Assembly: GCA_024236415.1 (NCBI GenBank)
Contig: JACKKN010000006.1
Coordinates: 248,001-312,000 of the forward strand
Direction: 5' to 3'
DNA from: Hyphomicrobiales bacterium
GTDB taxonomy: Bacteria > Pseudomonadota > Alphaproteobacteria > Rhodospirillales > JACKKN01
DNA: 64,000 nucleotides
The notes beneath the pieces were generated by a model. The model had not been told where the DNA came from, searched no databases, and saw only the letters and a program-made list of their open reading frames with translations. The first letter of the stretch is position 1. Each line of letters opens with the position of its first letter. The position numbers and the translations under genes were made by a program. Shown here one piece after another: positions 15,370 through 23,580 of this stretch.

Positions 15370-16073
15370 AGAGATAGGAATTAGAGTGACACAGGAATTA
15401 AGGGGGCACTATATTTAGGAATTAAGAGGACACAATATTTATCTAAAGCCGGCAGGCTCCTCGTCCAGCCTCCCAACGAAAATCCACCACAGAGAACACC
15501 GAGAAACACAGAGTCCCACAGAGGAAAATGAGTGCGCTGCGCGCGCCGGAACCCCGCTCCGCGCAGCGGAGCCTCTGTGGCTTCTCTGTGCGCCTCTGCG
15601 TTCTCTGTGGTGAGCCTTTCCGAGCCAGATGGCGAAAAGGCTCCCGCCGCCCTTGAAACGACCCGGAATCAGACTATATTCCTGTCAGCTCTTTGCGATG
15701 GTGAATAGGTAGGCAGAATCCGGCGCGACCCGTGGGTTGGTCCCCTTGCTTGACCCCTGGGTGTTGGCCGGTGGCGCTCGGTCGTTTCCTGTGGCCGGCG
15801 CCGACCCCTCACCCTCCCGCGCCGGCGCGCGGGCCCCGCCCTCTCCCGGGGGGAGAGGGAAGGGAACGGCGGGGTCGTTCCACCGCGCCCCTTCTCCCCG
15901 GCGGGGGAGAAGGTCGGGATGAAGGCGCGCGGTCCGGACGGGGAATGATGACGGATGACGACATTTTTCCCGCCGTTGCCCCAGGTTTCGTGGCATTTCA
16001 GGGACTTGTCCTGACGACATCGGGCCCAAAACCGCGGCGGAACCGCCCCCGACCGGCGCCCGGCCGGCGAATC
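15370..16073. other. Gene-free stretch rich in dispersed repeats
   Basis: No supported gene. It holds copy B of the 211-bp repeat and the motif GGACACAATATTTATCT (15428-15444). Near 15800-15915 are two G/C-rich palindromes, CCCTCTCCC-GGGGGG-AGAGGG at 15839-15859 and a TTCTCCCC/GGGGGAGAA pair at about 15891-15913. Such palindromes are widespread intergenic elements in proteobacteria. The stretch marks the right edge of the accessory island. Confidence 0.55.
15450..15660. repeat. 211-bp dispersed repeat, copy B
   Basis: Same orientation as copy A at 12251-12461, with a near-identical core around the GCTCCGC-GCA-GCGGAGC hairpin and the CTCTGTG words. The left half differs more (CCACAGAGAACACCGAGAAACACAG against ACCACCTAGATCACCGAAATTCACG, shown here only as short segments). 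Confidence 0.85.
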
Positions 16074-16940
16074 TCAGCCCTTGCGCGGACGGATCAGGCC
16101 CTCCTGGGCCATGGAGGCGACGAGGGCGCCGTCGCGGCGGTAGACGTTGCCGAAGTTGAAGCCCCGGGCGGCCGAGGTGCTGGGGGTCTGCTGGTCGAAC
16201 AGCAGCCAGTCGTCGGCGCGGAAGGGGCGGTGGAACCACATGGCGTGGTCCAGGCTGGCGGCCTGCAGGCGGGCGCTGTACCAGGTCATGGCGTGGGGCG
16301 CCAGGCAGGTTTCCAGCAGGGTCATGTCCGAGGCATAGGCCAGCACGCACTGGTGCAGGGCCGGTGCCGCGTCGGCGGGCAGGGGCGCGGTGGTGCGCAC
16401 CCAGTACCGGCGCACCGGCGGCAGCACGCCGGGCGCCATGGGGTCGGGCGGGTCGATGGGCCGGGTCTCGATGGCCCGGTTGTGCAGGTACCAGGCGCGC
16501 ATGGCCTCGGGGATGCGGTCGGCCTGGGCGGCGCGGCGCTCGGCCTCGGGCGGCAGGTCCTCGGGGGCCGGCACGTCGGGCATGGGCATCTGGTGATCCA
16601 GCCCGTCCTCGGGCACCTGGAACGAGACCGACATGCTGTAGATGGCGCGCCCGTGCTGGCGCGCCAGCACGCGCCGCGTGGTGAAGCTGGTGCCGTCGCG
16701 GATGCAGTCCACGTCATAGATGATGGGCACCCGGGGGTCGCCGGGGCGCAGGAAGTAGGCGTGCAGGGAATGGGGCTGGCGGCCCTCCACGGTGCGGGTG
16801 GCGGCGACCAGGGCCTGGCCGATGACGTGGCCGCCGAACACCCGCTGGCGGCTCTCCTGCGGGCTGCGGCCGCGGAACAGGTCGGCTTCCAGGACCTCCA
16901 GGTCCAAGAGGGCGATCAGGTTCGCGAGGGCGTCGGTCAT
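16074..16940 (-). CDS. tesB: Acyl-CoA thioesterase II
   Basis: TesB hydrolyses a broad range of acyl-CoAs to free acids. The 288-residue protein has the double hotdog layout: an N-terminal half with VFGGHVIGQALVAATRTV and HSLHAYFLRPGDP (about residues 34-68), and a C-terminal half ending with SLDHAMWFHRPFRADDWLLFDQ and a GxVYxxDGxLVAS segment. It starts three bases after the dinB stop, so the two are probably co-transcribed despite unrelated functions. Confidence 0.93.
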   Translation of the reverse strand: MTDALANLIALLDLEVLEADLFRGRSPQESRQRVFGGHVIGQALVAATRTVEGRQPHSLHAYFLRPGDPRVPIIYDVDCIRDGTSFTTRRVLARQHGRAIYSMSVSFQVPEDGLDHQMPMPDVPAPEDLPPEAERRAAQADRIPEAMRAWYLHNRAIETRPIDPPDPMAPGVLPPVRRYWVRTTAPLPADAAPALHQCVLAYASDMTLLETCLAPHAMTWYSARLQAASLDHAMWFHRPFRADDWLLFDQQTPSTSAARGFNFGNVYRRDGALVASMAQEGLIRPRKG

Positions 16941-16943
16941 GGG

Positions 16944-18173
16944 TCAGGCCAATCCGTCGAACAGGTCGGGGGGGTCGGCCTCGGCGGCCGGCACGATGTC
17001 GCTGACCCCGATGCCGATCAGGCGGAAGAAGCGGCCGTCGGCCTCGCGCTCGACCAGGGTTCGGGCCTGGCGGAAGATCTCGGCGGCGCGCTGGGTGGGG
17101 TGGGGCAGGCGGCGGTTGCGGGTGTGCAGGTGGAAGTCGGCGGTCTTCAGCTTCAGCACCACGGTGGTCCCGGCCAGGCCGCCGCGCTCGAGCCGGCTCG
17201 CCACCCGCTCGCACAGGGGGCGCAGGGCCTCGATGAGCTGCGCGGCGCCGTTCAGGTCGCGCGCGAAGGTGGTCTCGGCGGACACGCTCTTGGACGGGCG
17301 GTGGGGGGTGACCTTGCGGCTGTCCTGGCCCTGGGCGTACTGGGCCAGGCGGCGGCCGAAGCGGCCGTAGTCGTTGACCAGCTGCAGCTCGGACATTTCC
17401 TGCAGCTGGCCGATGCGGGTGATGCCGCGCTTGGCCATGCGCTGGGCCGTGGCCTCGCCGACGCCGTTGATCTTGCGCACCGGCAGGTCGCGCAGGAAGG
17501 CCCGGGCCTCGCCGCGGCCGATCACCGAGAAGCCGCGCGGCTTGTCCAGGTCCGAGGCCAGCTTGGCCAGGAACTTGTTGTAGGAGAGGCCGATGGAGAC
17601 GGTGATGCCGACCTCGCGCTCGACCCGCTGGGCGATGGCGGCCAGGGCCACGGCGGGGGGGCGCAGGTCGGCGCGCAGGCCGTCGGACAGGTCCAGGTAC
17701 GCCTCGTCCAGGGACACCGGCTCGATGACCTCGGTGGCGGCGCGGAAGATGGCGCGGATCTGGTCGCTGACCCGCTTGTACTTGGCCATGTCCGGGCGCA
17801 GGACCACGGCGTGGGGGCACAGCTCCAGGGCCTTGAACATGGGCATGGCCGAGCGCGGCCCGTACTGGCGGGCGATGTAGCAGGCGGTGGTGACCACGCC
17901 GCGGCCGCCGGCGTGGCCGACGATCAGGGGCTTGTCGCGCAGGCTGGGGTCGTCGCGCTTTTCCACCGCGGCGTAGAAGGCGTCGCAGTCGATGTGGGCG
18001 ATGGCCAGGTCGCGCAGCTCGCCGTGGCCCACGGTGCGCGGCGAGCCGCAGCGCGGGCAGTCGCCGCCGGCACCGGTCCACAGCGCCAGGCAGTCGCGGC
18101 ACAGGCCGGCCGCGGCCGTGGCGGGGTGGGCCAGGGGGCGCTGCGCGCCGTCGGAGAGGGTGCCCGGTTCCAT
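16944..18173 (-). CDS. dinB: DNA polymerase IV with N-terminal zinc-ribbon extension
   Basis: Y-family translesion polymerase of 409 residues. A four-cysteine zinc-ribbon-like extension (Cys25, Cys28, Cys39, Cys42) precedes the catalytic part. The first catalytic aspartate lies in AHIDCDAFYAAVE (Asp62). The second motif is SLDEAYLDL near residue 154, then an HhH segment (INGVGEATAQRMAKRGI) and a little-finger domain. The C-terminus PPDLFDGLA resembles a beta-clamp-binding peptide. Alphaproteobacterial DinB proteins with such an N-terminal extension are known; its role is unclear. Confidence 0.94.
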   Translation of the reverse strand: MEPGTLSDGAQRPLAHPATAAAGLCRDCLALWTGAGGDCPRCGSPRTVGHGELRDLAIAHIDCDAFYAAVEKRDDPSLRDKPLIVGHAGGRGVVTTACYIARQYGPRSAMPMFKALELCPHAVVLRPDMAKYKRVSDQIRAIFRAATEVIEPVSLDEAYLDLSDGLRADLRPPAVALAAIAQRVEREVGITVSIGLSYNKFLAKLASDLDKPRGFSVIGRGEARAFLRDLPVRKINGVGEATAQRMAKRGITRIGQLQEMSELQLVNDYGRFGRRLAQYAQGQDSRKVTPHRPSKSVSAETTFARDLNGAAQLIEALRPLCERVASRLERGGLAGTTVVLKLKTADFHLHTRNRRLPHPTQRAAEIFRQARTLVEREADGRFFRLIGIGVSDIVPAAEADPPDLFDGLA

Positions 18174-18232
18174 GGCCCCATTGTGGTCGGCGGCCGCGGG
18201 CCGGTCAAACCCTGCCGGTCAAACCCTACCCG

Positions 18233-19645
18233 TCATTTCCCGTCCGCCAGGGCCGGGCGGTGGTGGGCCCAGGGCCGCGCCCGCTCGAAGGCCCGGGCGG
18301 CGCGCAGCACCAGGGCGTCGGCGTACAGCGGCCCGACGATGTGCAGGCCCACGGGAAGCCCCGATTCGGTGAAGCCGCAGGGCACCGAGGCGGCCGGCTG
18401 CCGGGTCAGGTTGAAGGGGAAGCAGAACGGCACCCAGTGCGCCGTGTCGCCGGCCGGGAACCCGTCGGGCTGGGCGCGGCCCACGGGGAAGGGCGGCACG
18501 GCGGTGACCGGCGACAGCAGCAGGTCGAATTGCTGGTGGAACGCGCACATGTGCCGGCCCAGCGCGTTGCGCGCCATGTCAGCGGCCATGTAGTCGAGCA
18601 GGGGGTAGTCCTTGGCGCCGCGGATGCCGGGGGCGAAGTCGGGGTCCATCAGGGCCAGCTTTTCCTCGTCCATGTCGCGGAAGGCCAAGGCGGTGGCCCC
18701 CTGCCACAGGCCGCGGCGGATGGGGGTGGGGTCGTCGAAGCCCGGGTCGGCGGCCTCGACCGTGGCGCCCAGCTCGGCGAACGCCCGCGCCGCCGATTCC
18801 ACCAGGGCGGCCACCTGGGGGTCCACCCGGGCGTAGCCGAAATCGGCGCTGTAGGCGATGCGCAGGCCGGCGACCCCGTCGTCCAGGCCGTCGCCATAGT
18901 CGCGGTCGTCGAACGGCAGGGCGGTCCAGTCCCGGGAATCGGGGCGCGAGATCACGGTCAGCATGGCCGCCGCGTCGGCCACCGTGCGGGTCATGGGGCC
19001 GAAGCTGGCGAAGGTGGCGTAGGGGGTGGGCGGATAGACCGGCACCCGGCCGAAGGTGGGCTTGATGCCGAACACGCCGCTGAAGCTGGCGGGGATGCGG
19101 ATCGACCCGCCGGCGTCGGTGCCCAGGGCCAGGTGGCACAGCCCCGCCGCCAGGGCGGCGCCGGCGCCGCCGCTGCTGCCGCCGGGGGTGACCTCGGGGT
19201 TCCAGGGGTTGCGGGTGATGCCGGTCAGCGGGCTCTCGGTCACCGCCTTGGCGGCGAACTCGGGGGTCGTGGTCTTGCCCAGCAGCACCGCGCCGGCCTC
19301 GCGCAGGCGGGCCACGGCGGGGCCGTCCTCGTCCCACGGCTGGTCGGGGTCGATGGTTTTCGACCCGCGCAGGGTCGGCCAGCCCCGGGTCAGCACGATG
19401 TCCTTGATGGTGGTGGGCACCCCGTCCAGCGGGCCCAGGGGCGCGCCGCGGCGCCAGCGGTCCTCGGACCGGCGCGCGTCGGCCAGGGCCGACTCGGCGT
19501 CCACCAGGCAGAAGGCGTTGATGGCGGGGTCGATGGCGGCGATGCGGTCGAGCGAGTCGCGGGTGGCCTCGACCGGCGACAGGCTGCCGTCGGCGTAGCG
19601 CGCCGCCAGGTCGAGGGCGGAAAGGAAGGCGATGTCGGTGGTCAT
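18233..19645 (-). CDS. Amidase signature family protein
   Basis: A 470-residue amidohydrolase with the complete Ser-cisSer-Lys triad: Lys81 in TTIKDI, Ser157 in GGSSGG and nucleophile Ser181 in GTDAGGSIRIPA, with the normal spacing of the family. The substrate cannot be told; the family includes aryl and alkyl amidases and GatA. It is not GatA by context, because no gatB or gatC is near. It lies 12 bases downstream of an NMT1-type transporter permease, which suggests that it hydrolyses an imported amide. Confidence 0.9.
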   Translation of the reverse strand: MTTDIAFLSALDLAARYADGSLSPVEATRDSLDRIAAIDPAINAFCLVDAESALADARRSEDRWRRGAPLGPLDGVPTTIKDIVLTRGWPTLRGSKTIDPDQPWDEDGPAVARLREAGAVLLGKTTTPEFAAKAVTESPLTGITRNPWNPEVTPGGSSGGAGAALAAGLCHLALGTDAGGSIRIPASFSGVFGIKPTFGRVPVYPPTPYATFASFGPMTRTVADAAAMLTVISRPDSRDWTALPFDDRDYGDGLDDGVAGLRIAYSADFGYARVDPQVAALVESAARAFAELGATVEAADPGFDDPTPIRRGLWQGATALAFRDMDEEKLALMDPDFAPGIRGAKDYPLLDYMAADMARNALGRHMCAFHQQFDLLLSPVTAVPPFPVGRAQPDGFPAGDTAHWVPFCFPFNLTRQPAASVPCGFTESGLPVGLHIVGPLYADALVLRAARAFERARPWAHHRPALADGK

Positions 19646-19657
19646 GGCGGGGGTCCC

Positions 19658-20425
19658 CTACTGCACGCGGGCGTCCTGGACGACGAAGATGCGTTCCAGC
19701 GCGATCACCAGAAGATACAGCGCCACGCCGACCAGGCTGAGCAGGATCACGGCCATGAACATGGCCGCCGTGTCCAGCGTGCTCTGGACCTGGATCATCA
19801 GGTAGCCCAGCCCCTTGTCCGAGGCGATGAACTCGCCCACCACGGCGCCGGCCACGGCCAGGATCGAACCCACCTTCATGCCCGAAAAGATGTAGGGCAG
19901 GGCGCCCGGCAGCTGGATCTTGGTGAAGATCTGCCAGCGCGACGCCTGCAGGGACCGCACCAGGTCGATCAGGTCGGGCTCGATCTCGCGCAGGCCGCGC
20001 GACGTGTTCAGCAGGATGGGGAAGAAGCAGATGCTGAACGAGATGATGATGTTGGACCCCAGCCCGTAGCTGAACCAGACGATGAACAGCGGCCCCAGGG
20101 CCACCTTGGGGATCATGTTCAGGGACACGAACAGGGGGAAGAACACGGCGTTCAGGATCCGCACCCAGGAGAACACCAGGGCCATGCTGACCCCGGCCAG
20201 CACCCCCAGGGCGTAGCCGCCGAAGATCTCGGTCGCCGTGACCAGGGTGTTCTCCCCCCACTTGTAGTCGGGCGAGAACAGGGTCTGCAGGGTGGCGATG
20301 GGGGAGGGCATGATGTAGGGCTTGATGTCGCCGAGAACCACGAAGAAATGCCAGAACACGATCACCGACAGGTGCGCGACCAAGACCAGACCGTAGTCGC
20401 GCAACTTTTCCGAGATGTTTTCCAT
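19658..20425 (-). CDS. ABC transporter permease, SsuC/TauC/ThiX-like
   Basis: Inner-membrane permease of the BPD family, about 255 residues from the ATG at 20425 (MENISEKLRDYG, GGAG upstream). The frame is open to 20701 but that part is the reverse of the binding-protein gene. The EAA loop lies around residues 160-180 (DLVRSLQASRWQIFTKIQLPGALPYIFSGMKVG). Its binding protein is encoded divergently at 20613. No ATP-binding subunit is visible within the window, so a distant ATPase must serve it. The amidase downstream is co-oriented 12 bases away. Confidence 0.88.
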   Translation of the reverse strand: MENISEKLRDYGLVLVAHLSVIVFWHFFVVLGDIKPYIMPSPIATLQTLFSPDYKWGENTLVTATEIFGGYALGVLAGVSMALVFSWVRILNAVFFPLFVSLNMIPKVALGPLFIVWFSYGLGSNIIISFSICFFPILLNTSRGLREIEPDLIDLVRSLQASRWQIFTKIQLPGALPYIFSGMKVGSILAVAGAVVGEFIASDKGLGYLMIQVQSTLDTAAMFMAVILLSLVGVALYLLVIALERIFVVQDARVQ

Positions 20426-20612
20426 TGGCCAGTTCTCCGTGATTGCTTGCCGACGACCGGGGCGGGCGGCCGCGAATATTTCCCGCGACCGTCGGTCATA
20501 TTGACTCTCCCGACCCCGAATTCTACCGTTCAATTCAACGAACACGCCAGGGCCAAGGGCCCGCGAACGGACAATCGGCGGCCCCGGCCGCCCGACAGGC
20601 GAGGTGGTGGAC

Positions 20613-21605
20613 ATGCGAAAGACGATGCTGGCGGCTTGCGCGGTGGCGGCGGCCTGGGCCGGGGCCCTGCCCGCCCAGGCGGCGGAGAAGATCGACTTCA
20701 TCCTGAACTGGGTCCCCGGCGGCGACCACGCGCCGTACTTCTACGCCCTGGACAAGGGCCTGTATGCCGACGCCGGGCTGGAGGTGTCGATCGAGCCCGG
20801 CAAGGGGTCGGGCATGTCGTCGCAGCGGGTCGGCCTGGGCAAGAACCAGGTCGGCATCGCCGACCTGGCCACGGCCCTGGTGGCCAAGGGCAAGGGCGCC
20901 GACGTGGTGGCGGTGATGAACGTCTACGCCAACTCGCCCTACAGCATCTACTGGCTGAAGAGCAGCGGCATCGCCACCGCCAAGGACTTCGCCGGGCGCA
21001 AGCTGGGCAACCCGCCGTGGGACGCGGCGCGGGTCATGTGGCCGGCCCTGGCCAAGGCCATCGGCATCCCGGTGGACTCGGTCTCGTTCGTCAACGTATC
21101 GCCCCAGGCCAAGCTGTCGGCCCTGAAATCGGGCGCCATCGACCTGACCACGGACTTCTACAACGGCCACGACCTGAAGATCCGCGAGCTGGGCGACGAC
21201 ATGGGCTTCATGGCCTGGCGCGAGGTGGGCATCAACCCCTATGGCAACTCCATCATCGTCAACGGCGACTTCCTGAAATCGCACAAGGACGCCGTGGCCG
21301 CCTTCGTCAAGGTCACGCAGCAGGCCTTCGCCGCCTGCGTCGCCGACGAGAAGCCCTGCATCGACGCCCTGATGAAGGCCAGCAGCGGCCTGAAGAAGGA
21401 CGTGCAGCTTGACCAGTGGAAGCGGGTCGAGGAGCTGATGACCGATCCCTTCACCACCACCGTGGCCCTGGGCTACTTCGACCCCGGCCGGGTGGCGGAC
21501 GACTACAAGCTGGTCGAGACCTACTTCAAGCTGGAGAAGCCGTTCGACGCGACCACGGCCTATACCAACGAGTTCCTGGACCGCAACATCAAGATGACCA
21601 AGTAG
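20613..21605 (+). CDS. ABC transporter substrate-binding protein, NMT1/THI5-like
   Basis: A 330-residue periplasmic binding protein with signal peptide MRKTMLAACAVAAAWAGALPAQA. The mature start EKIDFILNWVPGGDHAPYFYALDKGLY is typical of the NMT1/THI5 family, which binds pyrimidine precursors, aliphatic sulfonates, nitrate or aromatic acids. The ATG at 20613 is chosen because GAGGTGG precedes it; two GTG codons just upstream are less likely. It is divergent from its permease and runs into a zinc alcohol dehydrogenase gene nine bases after its stop codon begins. The ligand is unknown. Confidence 0.9.
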   Translation: MRKTMLAACAVAAAWAGALPAQAAEKIDFILNWVPGGDHAPYFYALDKGLYADAGLEVSIEPGKGSGMSSQRVGLGKNQVGIADLATALVAKGKGADVVAVMNVYANSPYSIYWLKSSGIATAKDFAGRKLGNPPWDAARVMWPALAKAIGIPVDSVSFVNVSPQAKLSALKSGAIDLTTDFYNGHDLKIRELGDDMGFMAWREVGINPYGNSIIVNGDFLKSHKDAVAAFVKVTQQAFAACVADEKPCIDALMKASSGLKKDVQLDQWKRVEELMTDPFTTTVALGYFDPGRVADDYKLVETYFKLEKPFDATTAYTNEFLDRNIKMTK

Positions 21606-21613
21606 GAGGCGGC

Positions 21614-22744
21614 GTGGGCCTCCAGTTCAAGGCCGCGGTCCTGCGCGAGGCGGGCCGCGCCCGCCCCTACGCCGAGTCCCAGCCCCTGGTGCTGGAGGAC
21701 GTGACCGTCGAGGGCCCCGGCGCCGGCGAGGTGCTGGTGCGCATCGCCGCCGCCAGCCTGTGCCGGTCGGACCTGTCGGTGGTCACCGGGGTGCGCGCCT
21801 GGCCCATGCCCATCGTGCCCGGCCACGAGGCCAGCGGCGTGGTCGAGGAGGTGGGCGCCGGCGTCGCCACCCTGCGCCGCGGCGATCCCGTGGTGCTGGT
21901 GTTCCAGCCCCAGTGCGGGGTCTGCCCAAGCTGCCTGGCCGGCGACGCGCACCTGTGCGGGCCGGGCCTGGCGGCCAACCGGGCCGGCGAGCTAATGGCC
22001 GGCGGCACCCGCCTGGTATCGGGCGGCGCGCCGGTGCACCACCACATGGGCCTGTCGGCCTTCGCCCAGTACGCGGTGGTGTCCGAGAAATCGGTGGTGC
22101 CCATGCCCGAGGGCATCCCGCTGGAGGTGGGCGCCCTGTTCGGTTGCGCCGTCATGTGCGGGGCGGGCACGGTGCTGAACACCGGCGGCGTGCGCCCCGG
22201 CGACACGGTGACCATCGCCGGCGCCGGCGGGGTGGGGTGCAGCGCCATCCTGGGCGCGGTCCTGGCCGGGGCCGAGCGCATCGTGGTGGTGGACCGGGAC
22301 GCGGACCACCTGGACGTGGCGCTGGACCTGGGCGCCACCGACGCGGTGCTGGACGAGGACGGCACCGCCGCCGCCCGGGTCCTGGAGCTGACCGGCGGCG
22401 GCACCGACCACGCCTTCGAGACCGCCGGCACCCTGGGCGCCTTCGAGACCGCCTACAATTCCGTGCGCCGCGGCGGCCAGGTGGTAACCGTGGGCCTGGT
22501 CGACCCCAGGACGCCCTTCGCCCTGGACATCGCCGCCCTGGTCACCGGCGCCAAGACCCTGCGCGGCAGCTACATCGGCAGCTGCAACCCGCGCCGCGAC
22601 ATCCCGCGCTACATGGCGCTGTATCAGCGCGGCAGCCTGCCCGTGGACCGGCTGATCACCCACCGCCTGACCCTGGCCGAGGTGAACACGGCGCTGGACC
22701 GCATGTCCGACGCCCGCGCCTTGCGGCAGATCATCCTGCCCTGA
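21614..22744 (+). CDS. Zinc-dependent alcohol dehydrogenase (MDR superfamily)
   Basis: A 376-residue class III-like alcohol dehydrogenase. The start is GTG at 21614, with GGAGG overlapping the stop codon of the preceding gene. The catalytic zinc ligand Cys lies in AASLCRSDLSVV, with the GHEASGVV helix near residue 70. Structural zinc cysteines are in QCGVCPSCLAGDAHLC (about residues 101-116). The Rossmann motif is GAGGVGCSAILGA near residue 198. It likely acts on the compound imported by the NMT1-type system. It converges with the enoyl-CoA hydratase gene, whose stop lies 9 bases away. Confidence 0.92.
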   Translation: MGLQFKAAVLREAGRARPYAESQPLVLEDVTVEGPGAGEVLVRIAAASLCRSDLSVVTGVRAWPMPIVPGHEASGVVEEVGAGVATLRRGDPVVLVFQPQCGVCPSCLAGDAHLCGPGLAANRAGELMAGGTRLVSGGAPVHHHMGLSAFAQYAVVSEKSVVPMPEGIPLEVGALFGCAVMCGAGTVLNTGGVRPGDTVTIAGAGGVGCSAILGAVLAGAERIVVVDRDADHLDVALDLGATDAVLDEDGTAAARVLELTGGGTDHAFETAGTLGAFETAYNSVRRGGQVVTVGLVDPRTPFALDIAALVTGAKTLRGSYIGSCNPRRDIPRYMALYQRGSLPVDRLITHRLTLAEVNTALDRMSDARALRQIILP

Positions 22745-22753
22745 GCGGACCTG

Positions 22754-23563
22754 TCACTTGCCCCGGAACTCGGGCTTGCGCTTGCCGTGGAAGGCCTCGA
22801 CCCCCTCCTTGAAGTCCTCGGACGTGCGCAGGCGGCCATAGGCGTTGCCCTCGATCTCGATGCCGGCCTCCAGCGTGGTGTTCTGGGCCGCGTTCAGCAC
22901 CCCCTTGATGGTGCGCTGGGCCAGGGGCGAAAAGCCGCGTAGCTCGTCGACGAAGGCGTCCACCGTGGCCTCCAACTGGTCGTCGGGCACGCAATCCAGC
23001 ACGATGCCCCAGTCCAGGGCCTGCCGCCCCGGCACCCGGCGCGAGCGGAAGGTCATGTCCTTGGTGCGCTGGATGCCGATCATGTGCAGCAGGCGGATGG
23101 ACCCGCCCGAGCCGGGGATCTGGCCGATGCGCTGCTCGGGCAGGGCGTACAGCGTAGTTTCCGAACAGATGCGGAAATCGCAGGCCAGCGAGATCTCGAA
23201 CCCGACGCCGAAGGTGTAGCCCCGGTTCTGGGCCACCACCGGCTTGTGGCACCGCGCCGGTGCGGCAATGTTGTCGGCCAGGCGCGACACGTGTTCGGGC
23301 GCCGCGGCCAGGAAGCCGGCGATGTTGCCGCCGGACGAGAAGTGCTCGCCCTCGGCGCGCAGGACGATGACCCGCACCCGGTCGTCGTGGTCCAGTTCCT
23401 CGAACACCAGGCGCAGCTGGTCGCGCTGCTCCATCTCGATGACGTTCAGGGGCGGGCGGTCGAGGATGATGTCCGCGCGCTCGCGCCCGGGGTCGACCTC
23501 GACCCGGAACCCGTTCAGGTCGGCGAGGATTTGGGCGCGCTGGCTGGGGAAGGACGCGGGCAT
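22754..23563 (-). CDS. Enoyl-CoA hydratase/isomerase family protein
   Basis: A 269-residue crotonase-fold protein. The oxyanion-hole segments are AEGEHFSSGGNIAGFL (about residues 77-92) and RGYTFGVGFEISLACDFRI (about 116-134). The ATG at 23563 has GGAG 12 bases upstream. It lies 17 bases after the acyl-CoA ligase stop and closes a long catabolic operon. The residues usual for simple hydratases are not clearly both present, so another crotonase-type reaction (ring opening, isomerisation, decarboxylation) is possible. Confidence 0.88.
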   Translation of the reverse strand: MPASFPSQRAQILADLNGFRVEVDPGRERADIILDRPPLNVIEMEQRDQLRLVFEELDHDDRVRVIVLRAEGEHFSSGGNIAGFLAAAPEHVSRLADNIAAPARCHKPVVAQNRGYTFGVGFEISLACDFRICSETTLYALPEQRIGQIPGSGGSIRLLHMIGIQRTKDMTFRSRRVPGRQALDWGIVLDCVPDDQLEATVDAFVDELRGFSPLAQRTIKGVLNAAQNTTLEAGIEIEGNAYGRLRTSEDFKEGVEAFHGKRKPEFRGK

Positions 23564-23580
23564 GGTGCTATTCTCCGTTT

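Noticed and set aside
18233..19645. GatA subunit of the tRNA amidotransferase
   Set aside because: The amidase triad alone does not show this. There is no gatB or gatC nearby and the gene follows a transporter permease.
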